Both the position numbers and the translations under genes were made by a program. DNA of 64,000 nt, taken from contig OX459101.1 of NCBI GenBank assembly GCA_949775045.1, forward strand, positions 12,450,347 through 12,514,346, read 5' to 3'. Source of the DNA: Metridium senile. Lineage: Eukaryota > Cnidaria > Anthozoa > Actiniaria > Metridiidae. This document shows, piece by piece, positions 1 to 13,000 of the stretch. The stretch's first letter is position 1, and every line of letters starts with the position of its first letter. Below the pieces are notes generated by a model. The model was given only the letters and a program-made list of their open reading frames with translations. It did not search any database and was not told the DNA's origin.

Positions 1-3000
1 AATAAGGCCAATCCCAGCTCCCATTTTACCCCTTCAGGACCCTCTATGAATGCCAACAAATTGAGAAGGAGTTCTGAATCAGTCATCTTGAGTTGACCTT
101 CAAATACCAAATATGGTATCAAAACCCTAATTTGCATATCTGAATATTCCTGAGCATGGGTATATAGTGTTGTACATTTCAATCCCCTGTCTGTCATCAT
201 AGACTACCTTTGCATTAAGACTAGCTACTTCATCTGTCAGCATTATCTTGTCTCTCTTCAAGGCCATGTTTTCCTGGCTAGAACTATCATGGAGAACCTC
301 TGCCTCACTCAGCTCATTTCGAAGATGGTTTCTTTGTAGACTTGCTATCATCAGAAAAATATACAAAACATTCAGTGAAATAGTTATATCAGATGTTACA
401 CTAGCAGTAAAGAAAACTAGTGTGGATTGCATCGGTGTTTATAAGGAAACAATTGGGGTAAAAATGTATGATAACTAGCGGTTGAACTAGTGTGGACTGC
501 ATCAGTGTTTATAAGGAAACAATTGGGGTAAAAACGTATGATAACTAGCGGTTAAACTAGTGTGGACTGCATCAGTGTTTATAAGGAAACAATTGGGGTA
601 AAAATGTATGATAACTAGCGGTTGAACTAGTGTGGACTGCATCAGTGTTTATAAGGAAACAATTGGGGTAAAAATGTATGATAACTAGCGGTTAAACTAG
701 TGTGGACTGCATCAGTGTTTATAAGGAAACAATTGGGGTAAAAATGTATGATAACTAGCGGTTGAACTAGTGTGGACTGCATCAGTGTTTATAAGGAAAC
801 AATTGGGGTAAAAATGTATGATAACTAGCGGTTGAACTAGTGTGGATTGCATCGGTGTTTATAAGGAAACAATTGGGGTAAAAATTATGATAACTAGCGG
901 TTAAACTAGTGTGATCTGGTGTGGACTGCATCAGTTTAATTATGCAGCAATTGGTGTAAAATTTAAAATAATTAGCTTTTAAACTAGTGTGGACCTACCT
1001 TCTAGTGAAGCCTGCTCTTCCCTTGACAGCTAAAAGTATAAATTGATACTTTATAATAATCATTGCTTTGATACCAAGTATGATATTTTGTGACAATAAT
1101 GGATCTGGAAGCAAGGATGTACAAATAACCCATATTGAACTTCTACAGTTCACATTTCCCAGGGTGAACTTAGGGGGGAGGTCCTTTCGATTGAATTTAA
1201 GGGAACCGACAATGGGGCAACTCCACAAAACAAATTTGTTTTACTTTTCTGATGCCATTCATCTTTTGTGTTTACTATTCTACTATTATTTACAATAATT
1301 ACCTTATCAAGGTCATTCCTATGAGTAGACTGCTCTAGATGTAATAAATCTTGTGTTTTCTCCAGTTCGTGTTTAAGTTGTCTATTGTTTTCTTTCAATG
1401 ATACAAGTTCTTGGATATTTGCACTCCGTCGGACATCCTTTTCATCTTTGTGTGCACGGTCCTGTATGGATATATTTGAAGGGTTAGTATTAGCTAGTAC
1501 ACATTCTTTTTTTAATAAATTTATGGCATTCACTTTGTGATACTTTTGATTGACGAGATCACATGACCAGGTCATACAAAGGATATATTATATAATAGTA
1601 TCTAACAACTTATGGTCTATCACAAATCATGCACTCTCATTGGCTACTCAACCATGGGCTATTGGGTGATAGCCCATGGTTGGGGAAAGTGCCGGTTTTG
1701 AGAAACCAAAACAATGGCGGATCAATCCCGATTTTCGGACTGGTGGACCTTGAGGGCGAGAGGTCTAATTGTTTTAGTATAAACCAACTAGTAGGTCAAA
1801 CTTGGCCATATTTTGAACGAAAAAAAACATTTCAATCGTTTTATTTTGACAAAATGACTGATATTTGAAAGTGAAAATACTGAGCGCACGCTCAATGACG
1901 TGTGACAGCAAGTCAAAATGTATTCAAAACACATCGAAATTCTCCACTGTTTTTGTCATTTTCTCCCTCAATACTTTTTTTTAATGGCTGAAAATAGCAT
2001 ATTTTAGTGTTAATACTACTATATATTTTAGAACGACGGAGTAATTAAGAAAAGTTCAAGAACAGTTTTTTAATCTGGCTTTCTCAATCAAACTGAAGAA
2101 TCGGGTGATGGTGTCAGTAGTGCGCGCTGTTAAAGTCAAACTTCATTCACAAAATTATCTTGTTTATTCGAGTTTTAGTACTTTGTTGTTACTATTATTT
2201 CCTTTTAAGTTGGACCAATAAGTTGTTGGATACTAAAACAATTAGACCTCTCGCCCTCATGGGCTACTGGGTTAATAGCCCACTTGGCCTCGAAGACCTG
2301 GCCTCGTGGGCTATTGACCTGTAGCCCATTCGAGCTTCGGGTCTAATTGTTAATTATCTATCTAAACCAAGCTGCTTTGCACATTATTTTCATCCTTGTG
2401 CGCACGATCCTGTATGGATATTATTGGAAGTATAGGTTACAGTACACATTCTGAATTATGCCATTCATTTTAATTTTTTATTTGACAAGGTCACATGACC
2501 AGGTCATGCAAAAGGCATATTATATACAATCATTATCTCTCTTAATCAAGCCATTTTTCAGCTATGATTGTTTGTTTGAATTAAGGAGAAGCTGGGTCAT
2601 TGAAGGGTTATTTTTTTATGTAATTTTTTTTTAACAGAGCACCAATGCCAGTGTACATTGTTTATTTTTTTAGGAGGGCCATAAGTTCATTAGCTTGTTG
2701 CTATTAAGCACTACCCTCATGACTAAACAAAGGCATTATTCAGATGACTTCCGCTCAGGTTGTCGAAACGTCAGACATCAACACCATCAGTCTTTCTCAA
2801 GACTACACCACCCCGGACGATCATGCCTCATCTACATCGATTACACCTGGGATCAGACCATTCACTCTTATTATTCACTTACTTACGTACTCACTCTTTT
2901 ACTTACTCTCTTACTTACTTACATACTTAATTGCCTACTTGATTAACTTGCTTACTTAATTACATATATACTTACCTACTTACTTACCTTAATTACTTAC

Positions 3001-3993
3001 CTACTTACTTGATTACCTATTAATTATCTTTTCTTACATATATACTTACTTACTTACCTACTTACTTACCTACTTCATTACCTACTTGCTTAATAACTTG
3101 TTTACTTACATATATACTTACTTACTCACTTATATAACTTACCTACTTATTTACTTAATTACCTACTTAATTATCTACTTGCTTACAGCCAAACCTATAG
3201 AAGCGTTCCTATCGAGGTTGGAAGGCTCGATTATTTTATTCTTCCAAACTTGATTTTAAATTTGGTTTGAAATTTGCATAAAAGAATCTAATCTTGTAAA
3301 TTTCAAATTGCAGACTTCAACCGTCAACCGATAATGGTCCCGAAATCACGATCTCTGGTCAATAACTGATAATGCTTAGTAATTGTAATAGAATACTTTA
3401 GTAAGTATTTATAACAATATTTCTGTAAGTAGACTAGGTTTAGCAAGTTTCTGTTGTCCAAAAAAACATTGAAAGTTATGTTTTGATTTGAGGCGGTTTT
3501 TGAAACTTACAAGTTTCGATTCATTTATGCAAATTTCAAAACAAATTTCAAATCAAGTTTGGAAGAATAAATCGAGCCTTCCAACCTCGATAGGAAGTAC
3601 GCTTCTGTAGGTTTGGCTGTAATAACTTGTTAACATACATATATACTTACTTACTTGCATATTTACCCACTTACCATATCAATGTGTTTTTGTAGTTCTA
3701 TGACTTGTGCAGCTAAAGCAGCATTCTCTTTGATAAGTGATGTACAATCATCTTGAACCTAATACCACAACAACAAATTATCAAGTAACATTTTTACAGG
3801 TTCTAATCAAAAATGATACAAAATATAGAGAGAATATACATGGGTGTGCAGAGATAAGGAATTTATCTTTTAGTGTTCAATTTAGATATAAAAAGAAAAA
3901 GTACTATTATTTAGCGTCGGTAGTTCCTTCAGCTAGAAGTAAGCTGGTCTCCCAGGAAGCCGACGGTGCACTCTTTCCCCCTATTTTTCTCCA

Positions 3994-4025
<32 letters not shown>

Positions 4026-7000
4026 CTCAAAGCTACACTGATTGGAAAGAAGTCGAAACAAGTGTGAGGCCACTGGGGATCGAACTTGTGACCTCTCATT
4101 CTGAAAGCAGTGCACTAACCAACTTAGCTACACTTGATCCTCACAAGTGAGCTCAGTAAACATTAACAAGTGAGATATCGAATTTGCACATGAGAAGATA
4201 TTAAATTCCATATCTACTCCAAGCTTTATTTTTATGAAAAAAGAAAAAAAGATATTTTCACAATATTTTGTCATATTTTTACATGTGTTCAAATACGATA
4301 TTTCTCAGTGGCAGAAATCCAGCCTGTAAACCACTGTTGTTTATATAATAAAATACAATGATATATCACTCAGCAATATACCATTTTTTGAAATACACCT
4401 CATTGAAAAATATTTGCCGTGTTTGAAATATGGATCATAGATTGTACATTATAGAAAACAGAAGCATAGACCGAGGTAGTGAATGGGATTTAAATTGATC
4501 ATCCACCACTTCAGTCTTGGCGCTTCTACGACCTATATAACGATCTATGATCTATTACATTTTAAAGTGCAAGTATCACCAAAAATAAGTGGTTTGATTT
4601 TATCATCATTAGATCGAAAAGTGGTTGCTTTGTACCTGATATCATTTTAAAAATATTAAAAACATCGAAATCCATGTTATTTTGCGCAAAAAAGCGAGCG
4701 TTTTTGCCAAGGTCAATTTCAAGGTCATATGACGATCCGTATCTGTGACGTATGAGGAGGAACGATTGTCACACAACACTCGTGCGGATTTGAGGGAAAG
4801 TTTGTCATCGACACAGTTTTTTCAACAAAAAAGGGATTTTAAAAACAATTTTATGGATAAACTATCAATGGATATTACTTTTCTGTAAGTAGAAAATTGT
4901 AATAAATGTAACTATGCTGTCATGGAGTTGTTATCGTTTTAATTTTATGCGTTTTTTAGTCTTTTCGACAAATCTTCACTTACAATCAATTCGGTAGTCT
5001 TTTCAACCAAAACGTGCTCAAAATTACATTTTAGACAAACAATACCATTCGTTCAGGACTGTTTTGAAAAGCTTAGAATGTTGTACAAAGGTTAGACCTA
5101 TCTGGTATTGTGTATATTCTATATGATCAGTTTTAATAATGTATTTAAAATGCAATTGTTTTGAAACGGGTGAAACCTGAACCCAGCTGCTTATCGGCCG
5201 TGTTTGACGTTCTTGTACTTTTACTTTTCTAACTTCACTTGGAAGTCCACAAGACAAACAGTGCACTGTATTTCTGTATGAAAATAACCTAATTGTTTTT
5301 TTGTTGTGGTTTTTTTCATGCTGAAAAGAGATCATTTTCATAAACTGTGTGATTTTCCGTATCTTGAAGAGAAACCATTGAGTTCGAAGCGTGACAAATT
5401 CATAATTTTTCGTCCGTTAACTGACATTTTATGTTTTGTACATTTATTTTGGTAAAATTGTGTTGTAAAAAAACAAATCGATAAAATAATTTCCTAAAAC
5501 AAAAATGATTAAATTTGGCTAACCCTAGGCCTGTGGCGTTCTCGTTTAGAATAGGGCGTTTCTTGTTGGTTTGCCGGTGTGAGCAGCGATGAAAACTGCT
5601 ATACGCTAGTACTGCTCTTTTAGATTTTGTTTTTAGTTCACATCGGCTTGTGCGTTGATAGTAAAGATAATAACCAAATTAATAAAGAATTAGCTATTAG
5701 AATAAAGAATTCTAAAAACCAGTGCACTTTCTTTGGACTGAATCCCAATGATGTTTTGATATAATTGTCAACAAAGTCCGATGAAGTGAAGTTTCTTGAA
5801 CATCAGTATACAACTATATCAGACAAATTAATTTTACCCGTAACTACGTGAAAGAACTGTGTTTTTCGGTAATTTATACAAAGAAACACCATCTGCTCTT
5901 GTGCAGCTACAGTTTTGGACAACATATTGCATAGGCATTGAGGAAGTTTTCATGATTTTATTAAAACTACAATGTACAACGAGCAGACAACAAACGATTC
6001 CGCTCCCGGCCGTGCGAAAGCGTTCCTCTTGCTATGTCACAGCTAATTTGCATAATTTCTTGACTTGCGGCTTCGACGATGTATATTTTTCGATTTTTTC
6101 CGCACTTCGAAATAAATTTTGGTTATAAGATATTTGGATTTGAAAATAAATCATTGAGAGCAATCATTTCAAGCAAAGTTTATTTTTGGTGATACTTGCA
6201 CTTTAAACACAACAAGGTTATTTCAATACTCCAGTTTCATGTTATCTAGCACTGCTGTACTGTTTGTACAAAAGGTGCATTTGTACAGGGTTAACCTCAA
6301 TTCAGCCCAAATTCAAAATGTGATTTCTTTTAATTGTTAAGCGATAGCATTTTTCTGTCCTTTGCCTGGAATTTGTGAATATTTTAACAACAAATTGAGG
6401 CTAAGCCTGTACCTTTTGTCAAAAAGTACAGTTTTTATTGATAGAAAACATAAATCTGGAGCATATAATAATAATTGATTTTTGTACCTTGTTTCGAAGA
6501 CTTCTATCCTGCTGAGCACCAATTTCTTTTTCTTTGAGCTGTAGTCTTAACTGTCTTATTTCTTCCTGTTATCAAACATAATAACTTGTTTATTTATTTA
6601 TGCATTCATTTGTTTGCTTATTTAGTTGTTTGTTAAATTATTTATTTGTTTGTTTGAATGTTTATTTGTTTGTTTAGTTGTTTACTTCTTTCCTTAGTTA
6701 TTTGTTTGTTCGTTTAGTTATTTATATATTTGTTTAGTTTTGTATTTGTTCGTTTGTTGTTTTTTGTTTGCTTAGTTATTTGTTTGTTTGTTTAGTTATT
6801 TATATATTTGTTTAGTTTTGTATTTGTTTGTTTTGTTGTTTTTTGTTTGCTTAATTATTTGTTTGTTTGTTTAGTTATTTATATATTTGTTTAGTTTTGT
6901 ATTTGTTTGTTTGTTTGTTGTTTGCTTAATTATTTGTTTGTTTGTTTAGTTATTTATATATTTGTTTAGTTTTGTATTTGTTTGTTTGTTTTGTTTGCTT

Positions 7001-10000
7001 AATTATTTGTTTTGTTTGCTTAGTTATTTATATATTTGTTTAGTTTGTATTTGTTTGTTTGTTGTTTTTTGTTTGCTTAGTTATTTGTTTGTTTGTTTAG
7101 TTATTTATATATTTGTTTAGTTTTGTATTTGTTTGTTTGTTTGTTTTGTTGTTTTTTGTTTGCTTAGTTATTTGTTTGTTTGTTTAGTTATTTATATATT
7201 TGTTTAGTATTGTATTTGTTTGTTTGTTGTTTTTTGTTTGCTTAATTATTTGTTTGTTTGTTTAGTTATTTATATATTTGTTTAGTTTTGTATTTGTTTG
7301 TTTGTTTTGTTTGCTTAATTATTTTTTTTGTTTGCTTAGTTATTTATATATTTGTTTAGTTTTGTATTTGTTTGTTTGTTGTTTTTTGTTTGCTTAGTTA
7401 TTTGTTTGTTTGTTTAGTTATTTATATATTTGTTTAGTTTTGTATTTGTTTGTTTGTTTGTTGTTTTTTGTTTGCTTAGTTATTTGTTTGTTTGTTTAGT
7501 TATTTATATATTTGTTTAGTTTTGTATTTGTTTGTTGTTTGCTTAATTATTTGTTTGTTTGTTTAGTTATTTATATATTTGTTTAGTTTTGTATTTGTTT
7601 GTTTGTTGTTTTTTGTTTGCTTAGTTATTTGTTTGTTTGTTTAGTTATTTATATATTTGTTTAGTTTTGTATTTGTTTGTTTGTTTTGTTGTTTTTTGTT
7701 TGCTTAGTTATTTTTTTGTTTGTTTAGTTATTTATATATTTGTTTAGTATTGTATTTGTTTGTTTGTTTGTTTTGTTGTTTTTTGTTTGCTTAATTATTT
7801 GTTTGTTTGTTTAGTTATTTATATATTTGTTTAGTTTTGTATTTGTTTGTTTGTTTGTTTTGTTGTTTTTTGTTTGCTTAATTATTTGTTTGTTTGTTTA
7901 GTTATTTATATATTTGTTTAGTTTTGTATTTGTTTGTTTGTTTGTTTTGTTGCTTTTTGTTTGCTTAATTATTTGTTTGTTTGTTTTGTTGTTTTTTGTT
8001 TGCTTAGTTATTTATTTGTTTGGTTCTTTATTTAGAAATCTATTTATTAATTTGTTTTAAGTTATATATTTGTTTGTTTAGCTATTTATTTATTTGTATA
8101 TTTATTTGTTTGCTTATTTATTTATTTTGCTTATTTATTTATATTTTTTCTTTATTTGTTTGCTTATCTATTTATATATTTAAAAGAAAAACCAACGCAG
8201 ATAATTTGACGTATTATCAAGAACTTTATTAGGAAATTTGCATACAGATAGAGAAGAATAAACAGAGCTTCACCTTAGGACATGTGGGAATTCAAATGAA
8301 CACCTTAGCCCTAATTGAGTCTGTTTGTATATTTAGACTTGGATCGTTCTTCTTAATTAAGATTATAATTTCATATATCAAACAGTCCATTTTCCTTGGC
8401 TTTTTTTCAGCACCTTGAAATTCCAAATTTTCAATGTTTGATATATGAAATGCTCTTAATTAAGAAGAACAGACTCAATTAGGGCTAGGTGTTCATTTGA
8501 GTTCCCACATGTCCTAAGGTGAACAATACACCACTTCCATAACTGGCCACCACTAATAAGCATATTATTTTTGTACATACAATTTTGGAAAAAGAACAAT
8601 TGCACAAATAATAAATATAAAGGCTAATGATAAAGTCTAAAAGTTTGGCAGAATATGTTTAAATTCTCTTAAAGTTATAAGAGTTTGAAATTGCACAAAA
8701 ACACCAAAATGAGGCTACAAAGGCCTCAGCAAAGAATTCCATACAATTCCTTGTAATTTCATTCCTCTCTAACTTTGTTATTATTTTGTCTAAAGCTTCA
8801 AAACGTTTCAATAATGTCTAGTTTTGATAGATCTTTCCTTAGAAAGTGCTGAAAGTTTTCAGGATGTAGTCAATTGTAAGATATACATGACAATCATGCA
8901 GTTATGAAAGTGGTCCATGGATCAACATACAACTTGAAGCTCTGTTTATTCTTCTCTATCTGTATGCAAATTTCCTAATAAAGTTCTTGATAATGATGGC
9001 AGGATGCCATCGAAACGTCAAATTATCCGCGTTTGGATTCATTCATTAGTCTCCCTTGCAGCCGTTTTTAGTGTCAGTCTTTGGAGGGACACAGAAAGCC
9101 TGATATTTAAGACAACTCAGAAGCACACTATTCATTTATTTATTTATTAGTCGGGCTAGAGGGCCTGACTCTAGGTTTTATCTTTTAGCCAATCTATGTA
9201 TGTATGTATGTATGTATGTATGTATGTATGTATGTATGTATGTATGTATGTATTTATCTATCTGTCATGTTGCGTGTAGGCCTCCCCCCCTCCCCCCCCC
9301 AATGCTTTGGGAACGAACACAGGAAGACCAAAGTCACGTGTTAAATCAATCTACCATGGAATGTTCATTCTATCATAAAATTAGAATTGTTTAATATATA
9401 GCCTCCTGTGTTGATTTTATGACTAGCCCGACTTCATGCTCATAGCTAGAGCTTCTAGTTTATATATATATTTCATATGTTCAAATGTATTAAATTCATT
9501 CTTAACACAGTTATATCAGCTACCTTACCCTTAGTTCTCTGCTAAGCTGTTCTTTGGTTTTGGCCTGTGAGTCAAAGAACCTGTCATCCATCTCTTGTAG
9601 TTGTGTCTTTAGTCTTAATGTCTCTGCTCTTTGCTCTTCTAACTGAATTCTTAGGGAACTCACTTCCTCTGACTTTCTGTCCATCTAACATTGGATAATT
9701 TAAAAGAGATATGTCGATCAATTATAATATGTCAATACTCCCAAAAAAAAACAAATGATGATGGCCTCTCTGTTTGGGTTTTTCAGTCACTTTTTACAAT
9801 TTTTGCAATAAATGTGGGTTTGAAATATCAATGAGTGCATGACATGGACAGCGTAGTGGTTCATTGTGCGCCTCACAGCTGTGATCCAGTTTAAAGTCCC
9901 GGCTCAGGCATGGATTATATGTAAGTTCATGAGTTTGTTTGATATTTTATTAGTCAGAGGTATGACATTGAAGCATACCAGATACCTCAAATTTACACCT

Positions 10001-13000
10001 GAGCCCCAAGCCCCCCTACCAAATCCCAAGCCCTGGCCTTCCTCTCAATAGTCTGGTCAAACTGGCCTCAGTACTAATATATATTTATCACTGAATTACA
10101 AACCCACCTCAATTCTATTGTTTTGTAGTCTTCTTTCAGCTTCCTGGAGTGATGTCAAACCTTTCTCTGCTTCTGATTTAAACTGATGGACCTGCATTTC
10201 TTTACGAGTGGAATCACGTTGATTCATATCTCTCAGCTTTTTTAGAGAAACAATCTCATTGACAAGCTGTCTTTTCTCTGCTTCATGATCCTCTATAAAC
10301 AGAGAAGCATAAAAAATATAAATAAGTAAAAAATATGGATGGATTGGTTATGGATGGATGTATGAGTAAACGAAAATGAAATTTACAGGAAAAATAATAG
10401 AATTATGGATTGATAGGCTACGCAATGTACATGAATACTGGTAAATGAATGTATAAATAGATCAATGATTTGATGAATAAATTGATTGATGAGTAAATGA
10501 CTGAATAAAAGGATGGCTGAAGTAATGAATAAATGGATGAATCAACTAAAATTAAATTTAACAGAAAATAATGGGACTCTGGATCGATGCAATGTTCATG
10601 TATAAATGACTGTATCAAAAGATCAATGATTTGATGAATAAATTGAGTGATGAGTAAATGAATAAATAAAAGGATGGTTGAAGAAATGAATGAATGGATG
10701 AATGAACTAAAATGAAATTGACAAAAAATAATAGAATTATGGATTGATAGGCGAATGTGCATGAATAAATCAATGTATAAAAAAATCAATGATTTAATGA
10801 AAGAATAAAAGGATGAATAAATACTAACAGTAAAGAAATAAATCACTGTTTTATGTTGAGATATTGGGAATCGTTATCGAATCTCTCCAGCCAGGGGCTA
10901 ATGTATTTGACACACTCACTACCCCTATATTAACATTTTTAGTATACAACACTGCTCACATGTTCATTTTTGCAGAGGGAGGAAAATGGTAAAACTCAGT
11001 GAAAGCCAATTTGGCATGATAGAGATTTTAACACATCAAACAAATCCTGTTCACTTCTGGCTTGAGTTGGGAATTGAGCCCTTGAGCCCAGGTCACAGTG
11101 ATGAAAGGCAATTATCTACACACAAATAAGCTTATATAACGCCTTCTGTTTTTGGGGTAGATATATTACTGATTTGAATTACAATTTGTTTGATTTGAAT
11201 TATAATAGGTACCCCCACCCCCCCTCCCCACCCCACCCCACCCCACTAAAATAAACAGAAGGCATTATGGTTATTGTGAAAGTAGAGAAGGCTCTCTTCC
11301 AATATCGAGATAACACTAAAATAATTTTAGTAAAAACTTCCATTCCAGCTAGCATAATAACTATAATCACCTTGCATATCTCTGAGTCTTTTAATTGATG
11401 TGTCTTTCTCTGCCTCCAACATTCTTAACTTTGACTCTTTTTTACTGATGTCATTACTTCGGTCATCTAATTGTGATTGTAAGTCTCGCAATTTGCGCAG
11501 CATGCGGTCAGCCTCTTCTGTTACTCTTGGTGGTATTACTAACAATGTTATCAAAATTAGTATAGAATAGAATATATTAAGCAATAAATATTGCGGAATT
11601 TTGATGCCATATAATAAATGTACTTTTTGACTGAGTGGGAGGGCCAGACGGTGAAATATTTGGCTCTGGGTTATGCCGTACAGAACGAGCACAGAGAGGT
11701 TCGTACAAATGACCAAGAGCCAAATATTTTCCCGTCTGACCCGACCTAACTTAGTTAATTATCATTTTACCATATATGACGCTTTCATTTTTTTCCAAGC
11801 CAGTCCGTACGCCTTTTTGAGTGGGCCGGAAGGCTTTTTACGGCCTACTCATACAGACTTGTCTGTATGGTTTTTATTAGGGGCACACGAGCGGGAAAAT
11901 ACGGTCATACAATCAAATAAATAAATTGCCAGTACCAAAAAGTAGATTAAGCAGTCACCCTTTGGGACTTATTAGAGGTTGGTCGCTGAATAGAGGTATA
12001 GAATAGCTAGGTATAGGAATAGATTTGGGACTTTTTATTGTGGCCGCCTAATAGAGGGTGGCCGCCTAATAGAGGGTGGCTGCCTAATAGAGGGTGGCCG
12101 CTTAATGAGTGACAGCTTAATAGAGGTACCACTATTAATATAATATTTTAAATTGTACATAAAAAAGTTGAGCCTTAAGTTTTCTAGTTAGCCCCCTATT
12201 AGTATTGTAATGTAATGTATTACATTGCAAATCAGAAAAATGGGGCACCTGGAAATATTTCAGGAATGCTTTTTGTTGTTTAATCAACCAGGAACAACCC
12301 TATATTATACTGCAAGAAGTTGCAAACCATTGATTTTTATTTACTAATTTGATTAAATTTCATTGGCACCTCAAAACAAAGGGTATATTAGAATGTTAGG
12401 CTGGTTTGAGCAGACCCTTGTTGAGGAGGGGACTAAAGAACAAACCATAAAAGCATCTTTGTTTAGGGCTAACATAAAATTAGCTTTACCTGAAGCTTTC
12501 CTTGCTTGATCTCGCCTGTTTGATGCAACTTGGTTAAGGATGACATAATTTGGACTATTTATATAATATATGGATCAGGTACTCATTGATGTACACTACT
12601 AGCTTATCTCCTTCATCCTTTTTATCCTCCTTTAAAAACAAGCTAAACATTTCTTTTTGACTCATAGCAATTTTGTTGTTGTTGTTGTTATTTTTGTAAA
12701 GCGCACCTAGATTTAATGGGGCGCTCTATATAAGAAATGTATTATTATCATTAAATTATTATTAGCTACTTGCTACACACTGTTTCACAAGGACATGTGA
12801 CCAGGTCCTGCAAAGGGCCTAATGATTGTTTTATAAGGATACAGATAGTTTGTTTCCAGTTCCAAAAAGTACACTTGTTGCTGAAGATTCCTGATGTATT
12901 CATTCTCAATGTTGCCACCGTCTGCTGTTGATGACCTCACATGCTTGCTAAAAGATAGACAAACATTTAGAAATGCTTGAGTCAACGGCTGGGAAGTACT

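Noticed and set aside
5024..5341. 105 aa minus frame inside the 1.6 kb TTAA element, considered as transposase remnant
   Set aside because: No DDD/DDE spacing, no zinc-finger pattern beyond one CxxC-like pair, composition like the AT-rich surroundings.
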